The position numbers and the translations under genes are program-made. 64,000 nt of DNA from positions 39,947-103,946 of the forward strand of contig NZ_BOMV01000018.1 of the NCBI RefSeq assembly GCF_016862375.1. Reading direction: 5' to 3'. Source of the DNA: Paractinoplanes rishiriensis. Its GTDB lineage: Bacteria; Actinomycetota; Actinomycetes; Mycobacteriales; Micromonosporaceae. Below the pieces are notes generated by a model, which did not search any database, had not been told where the DNA came from, and saw only the letters and a list, made by a program, of their open reading frames with translations. Below, in pieces: positions 28,100 through 34,442 of this stretch (position 1 is the stretch's first letter; each line of letters opens with the position of its first letter).

Positions 28100-28272
28100 G
28101 ACCAACCCGGCATCGGGCCGGTCACCGCCGCGATCGATCTCAACGCCGCCATCCACACCATCGCCATCTCCCGACGACGATGCCACCAACCCACCAAGGA
28201 CTACATCAACCGCCGAAGGCCGCACACCCCGAGAAATCACCCGCAGCCTCAAACACGACATAACATGCCAAA
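28100..28272 (+). pseudogene. IS110-family transposase C-terminal remnant, frameshifted
   Basis: One frame encodes GIGPVTAA followed at once by DLNAAIHTIAIS and QPTKDYINRR. The next frame continues with AEGRTPREITRSLKHDI. Together these are the C-terminal motifs of IS110-type transposases (GIGPxTA; LNRALHTIA; TRAYxARR-AEGKTxREAxRCLKR), with an internal deletion after GIGPVTAA and a one-base frame change near 28210. The rest of the 27925-28321 spacer shows no gene. It marks an old insertion between the Hsp70-like gene and the cap gene. Confidence 0.65.
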
Positions 28273-28321
28273 TTGATGCCGGGTGGTCAGAGTATGCGGC
28301 GTCCGACAGCGGGGTCGTTGT

Positions 28322-28990
28322 TCAGGTGCGGCCGGAGCGGCGCTGGGCTGCGGAACCGCGGCCGTTGCGGCCCGCCTTTCCGGAGCTTGCCGCCGGTGGG
28401 GTGCCGGTGGTGCGGACCGGCTGGACGGCTCCGTCGCCGGCCTTGACCACGACCTGCTGGGTCGGCGGGCCGGCCTTGGCGCGCAGGGCGGCGTCGACCG
28501 TCACCGTGACGACCAGATCGAGGCCCGGTTTCAGCTGGCCGCCGAGCGCGGACCAGAAGTCCGAGTTTTCCGAGCCGTCGCCGCTGCGCAGCCGGAGCGT
28601 GGGCAGCGGGCGCACCGTCGAGAAGACGCCGCGGAGGTGCTCGGCGTCGATCACCGGGTGCAGGAGCAGGGCGGTCAGGACGTCGCCCAGCAGGGAGTGT
28701 TCGTCGTGGACCTCGCTCGTCCACGCGGTCACCAGGTAGCGGCAGTCGACCCGCGGGAGTGGGTCCCGGCGGTAGCGGCGGCCGTCCTCCTCGACGACCA
28801 CCTCGCCGAAGTCGCGTTCGGACAGGTTGGGGCGGATGTCCCAGAGGTAGAGGTCGACCGTGGGCCGGGTGGACAGGGCGGCCGACCACTCGCCGTCGGG
28901 GGCGTCGAAGGCGACGTCCACGTCCCGGGCCGGCAGCGGCACCACCTCGCGGAGGAAGGTCTCCAGCGTCTCATCGAGCAGGTGCAGCAT
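28322..28990 (-). CDS. DUF4255 (Afp16/Pvc16-like) tail terminator/cap protein
   Basis: 222 residues. The N-terminal half (MLHLLDETLETFLREVVPLP, TVDLYLWDIRPNLSER, CRYLVTAWTSEVHDEHSLLG, LLHPVIDAEHL) is the Pvc16 N-terminal domain, which caps the end of the tube and sheath distal to the baseplate and fixes length. The C-terminal ~60 residues are Gly/Arg/Ala-rich and disordered. It overlaps the AAA+ gene by 20 bases. The IS110 remnant and the oppositely oriented Hsp70 gene separate it from the structural run, so it may be on a separate transcript with the ATPase. Confidence 0.92.
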   Translation of the reverse strand: MLHLLDETLETFLREVVPLPARDVDVAFDAPDGEWSAALSTRPTVDLYLWDIRPNLSERDFGEVVVEEDGRRYRRDPLPRVDCRYLVTAWTSEVHDEHSLLGDVLTALLLHPVIDAEHLRGVFSTVRPLPTLRLRSGDGSENSDFWSALGGQLKPGLDLVVTVTVDAALRAKAGPPTQQVVVKAGDGAVQPVRTTGTPPAASSGKAGRNGRGSAAQRRSGRT

Positions 28991-30971
28991 CGGATTCTCT
29001 GTTCACTAGGTCGAAGTAGCGGTCGAATTCCTTCTCGGTGCGCAGCCGGCCCAGCTTCTGGAACTCCCGCTTCACGGACAGCACGGCGTGCCGCATGGTG
29101 ATCGGGCTGTCCTCGGCGGCGGCCAGGAAGGCGGCACCCAGGGCGGCGTTGCTGATCACGCCGCCGGTGATCTTGAACTGCCGGGCCAGGAAGTCGAGGT
29201 CGAGGTCGGTCAGCGGGGCGGTAGGCGGGAAGGCGCGGGACCAGATCTGCAGGCGTTCGGGCTCCTCGGGCGGCACGAAGTCGATCGCCACCGAGATCCG
29301 CCGCAGGAATGCGGCGTCGATGTTGCGCTGCAGGTTGGTGGCCAGCACCACCAGTCCGTCGTACGTCTCCAGGCGCTGGAGCAGGTACGCCACCTCGATG
29401 TTCGCGTAGCGGTCGTGCGCGTCGCTGACCTCGGAGCGCTTGCCGAACAGGGCGTCCGCCTCGTCGAAGAACAGCACCAGGTCACCGGCGGCGGCCGCGC
29501 CGAAGATGCGCTCCAGGTTCTTCTCGGTCTCGCCGATGTACTTGCTGACCACCGAGGACAGGTCGACCTTGTAGAGGTCGAGCCCCAGTTCACCGGCGAC
29601 CACCTCGGCGGCCAGCGTCTTGCCGGTGCCGGACGGCCCGGCGAACAGCGCCACCACCCCGGTCGACGGCAGCGGGCTGAACCGCCACCGGTCGTACACG
29701 GTGTCCTTCCAGCGGTGCCGGGCGGCCAGCTCGTGCAGCTGCGCGGCCTCCGGTGGCGGCAGGATGAGGTCGTCCCAGCCGCGCCGCGGCCGGATCCGCA
29801 CCGCCACCCCGTCGAGGTGACCACCGGCCAGACGGCGTACGGCTGGAGCCACCTGACCACCGGCGGCCGCCGCGGCGGCCGCCACCAGACGCAATTGCTC
29901 GCGACTGAGCCGGTAGGCGGGATCGGGCTCCCGGCCGAGCGCGGCCTGCCAGTCGTCGGCGTCCGCGGCACCGTCGATCACGTGCAACTCGCGCCAGGCC
30001 CGGTCCGGCACCGTCTCGAGCGGCTGCTCACCCTGCGAGGACAGCACCCAGTCGACGTGCGCGGCCCGCCGGATCGCGTCGCGCCCGGCGGCCGGCAGCG
30101 GTTCGGCCAGGTCGAGCACCACGGTCAGATTTCCGACCGTCGCCTCGCGCACCACGGCCTGCCAGCCGGCCTCGTTGTCGGGTGGCGGTCCGTTGAGGAG
30201 CCCGCGCCCCGGCCGCCGTTCTTGCACGGCCCGGATGCGGCTTTCCCGGTCACCACCGTGCACCAGCAGAAGCCCACCGTCAGGCTGGTCACCCCGCCCG
30301 CCCGGCTCGGGCGGATCGGAGGCGGGCGGCAGGGAAGCGGCGAGGGCGGGGCGGATGGTGGTGCCGGCCGGTAGGGCCGGGTCTGGGGAGTCGTCGCCGC
30401 GCAGGTGCCAGGTCAGACGGGCGGCCGGCTCGGCGATCAGCGTGGCCCACGGGCCCTCCCCCGCCAGCCGGGCCAGGCCCGCGCGGAGCAGGCCGCCGTC
30501 GCGGGCCAGGGCGCGTTCGGCCGGGTGGTCCTGTTCGGCGAACATCGCGCTCAGGGTGGCCAAGGTCAGGCGGGGCAACTGCACAGAGTCTTGGATGTAC
30601 GCGACCAGGCGCTGGCGGGCCGGCGAAAGCTCGACGGCCAGCAGCAATGCCAGCACCTCGGCCTCGCCCGGCCCGAGACGCGCCGAGCGGCACACCGCGG
30701 CGAACCGCGACGTGCCGGTCAGGAACTCGGCGAACGCGTCCCGGGCCGTGGCCAGCGCGCCGGCCGCACCCGCCCGGACCTCGGCCACCCGCTCGGGGCC
30801 CGGACCGTCCAGTCCGGGCAGCCCGAGGAGCAGCCGTGCCACCTCCTCGTCGGACACATACAGACCCGCGAAGTCGCGCGGCGGCCTGCCCTGCGCGAGG
30901 CGGCAGACCAGTGCCTCGCGGTGGAGCAGCACGTCGGCCAGGGTGGTCCAGGGTTCGGTTGCGGTCGGCAT
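28971..30971 (-). CDS. AAA+ ATPase of the contractile injection system (Afp15/Pvc15-like)
   Basis: 666 residues. The C-terminal third has Walker A FAGPSGTGKTLAAEVV near 440-455, Walker B DLVLFFDEADALFGKR near 490-505, sensor VVLATNLQ and arginine finger LRRISVAIDF. The ~400-residue N-terminal region is helical and family-specific. Afp15-type ATPases are needed for particle maturation and are absent from phages and R-tailocins, so this gene marks the cluster as eCIS. The start is 5 bases after the LuxR gene, and it overlaps the cap gene. Confidence 0.95.
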   Translation of the reverse strand: MPTATEPWTTLADVLLHREALVCRLAQGRPPRDFAGLYVSDEEVARLLLGLPGLDGPGPERVAEVRAGAAGALATARDAFAEFLTGTSRFAAVCRSARLGPGEAEVLALLLAVELSPARQRLVAYIQDSVQLPRLTLATLSAMFAEQDHPAERALARDGGLLRAGLARLAGEGPWATLIAEPAARLTWHLRGDDSPDPALPAGTTIRPALAASLPPASDPPEPGGRGDQPDGGLLLVHGGDRESRIRAVQERRPGRGLLNGPPPDNEAGWQAVVREATVGNLTVVLDLAEPLPAAGRDAIRRAAHVDWVLSSQGEQPLETVPDRAWRELHVIDGAADADDWQAALGREPDPAYRLSREQLRLVAAAAAAAGGQVAPAVRRLAGGHLDGVAVRIRPRRGWDDLILPPPEAAQLHELAARHRWKDTVYDRWRFSPLPSTGVVALFAGPSGTGKTLAAEVVAGELGLDLYKVDLSSVVSKYIGETEKNLERIFGAAAAGDLVLFFDEADALFGKRSEVSDAHDRYANIEVAYLLQRLETYDGLVVLATNLQRNIDAAFLRRISVAIDFVPPEEPERLQIWSRAFPPTAPLTDLDLDFLARQFKITGGVISNAALGAAFLAAAEDSPITMRHAVLSVKREFQKLGRLRTEKEFDRYFDLVNRESDAAPAR

Positions 30972-30975
30972 GGGC

Positions 30976-31599
30976 TCAGATCACGCCTTCGCGGGTGGCG
31001 ACCGCGACCGCCTGGGCCCTGGTGCGGCAGTTCAGCTTGGTGAGCACGTCATGCACGACGTTTTTCACCGTGCGCTCGGAAAATCGCAGGTCCTCGGCGA
31101 TGCCGCGGGTGTCCATCCCGTCGGCGAGCAGCCGGAGCACCGAGCGTTCCCGGGGGTTGAGCCCCTGCGGGCCCAGGTGCGACGTCTGGGTGACGTGCAC
31201 CAGCAACTTGGCCAGCATGTCGCCGGGCAGGGCGACGTTGCCGGCCACGACCGCGCGCAGGCTGGTGATCAGCGAGTCGGCGGTCAGCGTGAGATGCGGA
31301 AGGATCGCACAGACCCCGGCGTCCACCATCTCGCGGACCGACTGCTCGGTCACGTCGCGGACGGTGGCCACCAGGCGGGTACCGCCCCCGGAGGACAGCC
31401 GGACGGCGCGGCGCAGGGTCGCGCCGCCGCCGTACTCGAAAACGAGGACGTCCAGGTCAGCCACCACGGGCTCGGGGTTGAGCACGGCGCTCTCGCCTCG
31501 CACGACGAAGTCGGCCTGCTGGAGGCAGGCGGCCATGCCGCGCCGGACGATGGCGTGGCTGTCGTCGATCCAGACGGTCGGCGGCCGCTGCCCAATCAT
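30976..31599 (-). CDS. LuxR-type regulator with atypical receiver domain
   Basis: 207 residues. The C-terminal LuxR HTH is clear (LNPRERSVLRLLADGMDTRG, DLRFSERTVKNVVHDVLTKL). The N-terminal receiver keeps an acidic pair (IDDSH), but the acceptor position DVLVFEYGGG carries Glu55 instead of Asp. Normal phosphorylation is therefore unlikely and a constitutively active-like state is possible. It is the first gene of the leftward eCIS run and precedes the AAA+ gene by 5 bases. It is the obvious candidate transcriptional regulator of the cluster. The 144-base divergent spacer to 31744 probably holds promoters for both sides. Confidence 0.88.
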   Translation of the reverse strand: MIGQRPPTVWIDDSHAIVRRGMAACLQQADFVVRGESAVLNPEPVVADLDVLVFEYGGGATLRRAVRLSSGGGTRLVATVRDVTEQSVREMVDAGVCAILPHLTLTADSLITSLRAVVAGNVALPGDMLAKLLVHVTQTSHLGPQGLNPRERSVLRLLADGMDTRGIAEDLRFSERTVKNVVHDVLTKLNCRTRAQAVAVATREGVI

Positions 31600-31743
31600 G
31601 CGTTCCCCCTGGTCAGCGGCCGGTGAACGACAGGCCGCCCAGACATGATGGCCCTGGAAAGTCGATCAATACAATAGCTCGATCGGCTCTGTCGTAGATC
31701 CAACTCTGCTCCCCCTTTCGCTGCCCCGTATACAGAGTGGATT

Positions 31744-33357
31744 ATGGTGTCTACCCTCGTGACCATGCCCAGGTTCTCCGCCGAACAGATCTACGGTTTT
31801 GCCCGTCAGGCCGGTTTTTCCCCGGACGAGGCGGCGACCATGACCGCGATCGCGTTGGCCGAGTCCAGTGGCAACAGCCGGGCGCGCAACCCGGTCGGCG
31901 AGGACTCCCGCGGGCTGTGGCAGATCAACGCGCAGGCGCACCCGGGGCTGGCGTCCCGGCTCAACCTGTTCGACCCGCTCGACAACGCGCGCGCCGCGTT
32001 CGAGGTGTCCCGCGAGGGCCGTGACATCTCGCCGTGGACGGTCACACACGGCGGCCTCAGCTCGCGTTACGTTCTGTTCAAAGAGGACGCTCAGGCCGCC
32101 GCGGTGGCGTTCGGCGACGGGCCCGGGCGGGGCGTCTTCACCGGCACCCGGGGGTATGGCGACCGGGTCGCGGCCGCCGACGGCGACGATCCGCCGGGCG
32201 TGCCGGTGGCCCAGTTCTCGATGATCCAGACGGCCCCGGCCACCGCCACGCCGGTCGCGGCCGCCGCCGACAACGCCGCCCTCGACACATTCCTGCAAGT
32301 GGCCAAGGCGCAAATCGGCGACCGTTACGTGTTCGGCGCCGAGGTCAAGCTGAGTGACCGAAATCCGGCAGTTTTCGACTGCTCCGAATTCACTCAATGG
32401 GCGGCATTCCAGGCCGGCGCCAAAATCCCCGACGGGGCAACCGCGCAATATCTGCACTTCAAGGAAAAAGGTCTGCTTATTGACCCGGAGAAGGCGAAGT
32501 CCACTCCGGGCGCGTTGCTGTTCTCGTTCGACCGCGAGCCCCGGCCCGGCGACGGCCGCACGCCGGGCGCGCATGTGGCGATCAGCCTGGGCGACGGCAA
32601 GGTGGTCGAGGCGGCCAACCCCCGGTCCGGCGTCCGCGAGTCCAACGCCGGCGAGCGGTTCGAGTTCGCGGCCATCATCCCGGGCATCTCCGACGGCACC
32701 GCCACGCCGATCGCCAACCCGGTGACCACGCCGCTGTCCCAACTCGTGCCGGCGGCCTCGTTCGCCCCGGTGGCCCCGCCGCTGCCCGAGCCGGTGCCGC
32801 TCGGCGGTCCGGATTCCGACAACGACGGCCTCAGCGACGCGTTGGAACGGCGTCAGGGCCTCGACCCGCTGCGCGCCGACACCGACGGCGACAATCTCTC
32901 CGACGCGCAGGAGATGGTCACGTTCCGCACCGACGCCCGCAAGGCGGACACCGACGGTGACGGGCTCAACGACGCGTTCGAGCTGGCACAGGGCCTCGAC
33001 CCGCGCTCGCCGGACAGCGACGCCGACGGTCACCTGGACGGCGCCCTCACCCCGATCCAGCAGGTCGACACCGACCGGGACGGCCTCGACGACGCCCTCG
33101 AACAGGTGCTCGGCTTCAACGCCCAGCAGGCCGACTCCGATCAGGACGGCTTCAGCGACGCGCTGGAATACCGGGCCGGCTCGAACGCCATGAACCTCCA
33201 GGACAACCCGCTGCTGCGCGCCCCGTCGGAAACGGGCACCAACCCGCTGGGCGGCTCGGTGCTGAACACCGCCACCGTCCCGGGCTCCTCCGGCGCCATC
33301 GGCGTCGCCCAGGTGCCCGGCGCCAGTCAGCTGTCCGACGCTCCCGATCTTCAGTGA
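31744..33357 (+). CDS. Signal-less peptidoglycan hydrolase: lysozyme-like plus NlpC/P60 plus calcium repeats
   Basis: 537 residues. Residues ~10-130 resemble a lytic-transglycosylase/lysozyme fold (IALAESSGNS with a catalytic-type Glu, EDSRGLWQIN). Residues ~180-310 resemble NlpC/P60 (FDCSEFTQWAAF with the Cys, and PGAHVAISLGDG with the His). From ~355 to 480 are thrombospondin-type-3-like calcium repeats (DSDNDGLSDALE, DTDGDNLSDAQE, DSDQDGFSDALE). No signal peptide is visible, although the substrate would be outside the cell. This and the place beside the eCIS regulator suggest loading into the particle or release with it. ATG at 31765 is an alternative start. Confidence 0.82.
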   Translation: MVSTLVTMPRFSAEQIYGFARQAGFSPDEAATMTAIALAESSGNSRARNPVGEDSRGLWQINAQAHPGLASRLNLFDPLDNARAAFEVSREGRDISPWTVTHGGLSSRYVLFKEDAQAAAVAFGDGPGRGVFTGTRGYGDRVAAADGDDPPGVPVAQFSMIQTAPATATPVAAAADNAALDTFLQVAKAQIGDRYVFGAEVKLSDRNPAVFDCSEFTQWAAFQAGAKIPDGATAQYLHFKEKGLLIDPEKAKSTPGALLFSFDREPRPGDGRTPGAHVAISLGDGKVVEAANPRSGVRESNAGERFEFAAIIPGISDGTATPIANPVTTPLSQLVPAASFAPVAPPLPEPVPLGGPDSDNDGLSDALERRQGLDPLRADTDGDNLSDAQEMVTFRTDARKADTDGDGLNDAFELAQGLDPRSPDSDADGHLDGALTPIQQVDTDRDGLDDALEQVLGFNAQQADSDQDGFSDALEYRAGSNAMNLQDNPLLRAPSETGTNPLGGSVLNTATVPGSSGAIGVAQVPGASQLSDAPDLQ

Positions 33358-33376
33358 TCGGGGCGATGCGACCATC

Positions 33377-34426
33377 GTGGACGTGGAACTGACCCTGCCG
33401 GCCGAGCCCGTGGCGCTCGCCCCCGGCGTGCCGACGCGCGTACCGGTGCAGGTGCGCAACCCGTACGCCCGGCAGCTCGACCTGCGCATCTATCTGGCTC
33501 GCGGCCGGGCCGCCGGCTGGGCCACGGTGGAGCCCGAGACGATCCGCCTGGTGCCCGGCCAGACCGCGGAGATCGGCGTCTTTCTCACCACGCCGCCCGA
33601 GCAGCCGCCGAGTTCCTCGCTGGTGCCGTTCACCGTGCACGCCGAGGAGGTGGCGACCGGCGAACCGGCCGGATTCGCCACCGCGCTGCTCACCGTCGCG
33701 CTGCCGGTCCCGGTCGCCGGTGACATGATCGCCCGTCCCGGCCAGCGTTACGCGTACGACCTCAGGCTTGTCAATGGGACCGGGCAACCGGCGTCGCTGC
33801 TGGTCACCGCCGAACTCGACCCGCCGGGCGGCGCGCTGCAGGTGCAACCGGACACGGTGCTGCTGCGGCCGGGCTCGGCGGTGGCGGTCGGGGTCAGAGC
33901 CAAACCCAAAAGGCATCTGATCGGTACGCCGCAGAAGTACTCGGTCGTGGTGAAGGTCCGCGACGGGTACGACACCGAGCGTCCCCCGTACCTGACCGAG
34001 GTGGCCACCGGCACCCGCAAGCCGCGGGTGTCGTCGCTGTTCGCGGGCATCGTCGCGGTGGTGCTGGCGCTCGGTGCGACCGTCGCGATCGTGTTGCAGG
34101 GCACCGGCATCCGGCTGCCGTTCCTCGACCGTGGCAAGGCCACCCCGGTGGCCCAGGTGACGGTCGGCCGCCCGTACGCCCTCATTGATGTCTTTCCGCA
34201 TCGAGGCGCCGACGGCGGCCGGACCGCAGCGGACGCCGCGCTGGCCAGACTGGTCGGAGCCGGGATGCCGGTGCGCCTGGTCGACAGCCTCAGCTCCGAT
34301 GTGCTCGCCGACGAGGGTGCCGGCTTCTGGGTGCTGCTCCAGGACGGTTTCGGTACGGCCGAGGCGGCGCAACAGTTCTGCGACCAGTGGCGTCCGGTCG
34401 CACCGAAATGCCAGGTCACGTCATAG
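33377..34426 (+). CDS. Membrane protein with two Ig-like domains and SPOR-like C-terminus
   Basis: 349 residues. Two beta-sandwich domains with the pattern of Ig-like/NPCBM-associated modules span ~1-110 (GVPTRVPVQVRNPYARQLDL) and ~115-205. A membrane helix follows (~225-245, FAGIVAVVLALGATVAIVLQ). The last ~90 residues resemble a SPOR-type peptidoglycan-binding fold (DAALARLVGAGMPVRLVDSL ... FWVLLQDGFG). It lies 19 bases after the hydrolase gene and 16 bases before the second Hsp70-like gene. Actinobacterial eCIS clusters are known to include a membrane protein that docks the particle (CisA in Streptomyces); this is one candidate for such a role, by inference only. Confidence 0.75.
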   Translation: MDVELTLPAEPVALAPGVPTRVPVQVRNPYARQLDLRIYLARGRAAGWATVEPETIRLVPGQTAEIGVFLTTPPEQPPSSSLVPFTVHAEEVATGEPAGFATALLTVALPVPVAGDMIARPGQRYAYDLRLVNGTGQPASLLVTAELDPPGGALQVQPDTVLLRPGSAVAVGVRAKPKRHLIGTPQKYSVVVKVRDGYDTERPPYLTEVATGTRKPRVSSLFAGIVAVVLALGATVAIVLQGTGIRLPFLDRGKATPVAQVTVGRPYALIDVFPHRGADGGRTAADAALARLVGAGMPVRLVDSLSSDVLADEGAGFWVLLQDGFGTAEAAQQFCDQWRPVAPKCQVTS

Positions 34427-34442
34427 GCTCGGGAGCGTGTTG

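Noticed and set aside
13466..31599. Prophage or type VI secretion system
   Set aside because: No capsid, terminase, portal, integrase or lysis genes, and no TssJLM membrane complex, TssK or ClpV-type ATPase; the AAA+, DUF4255 and DUF4157 genes indicate eCIS.
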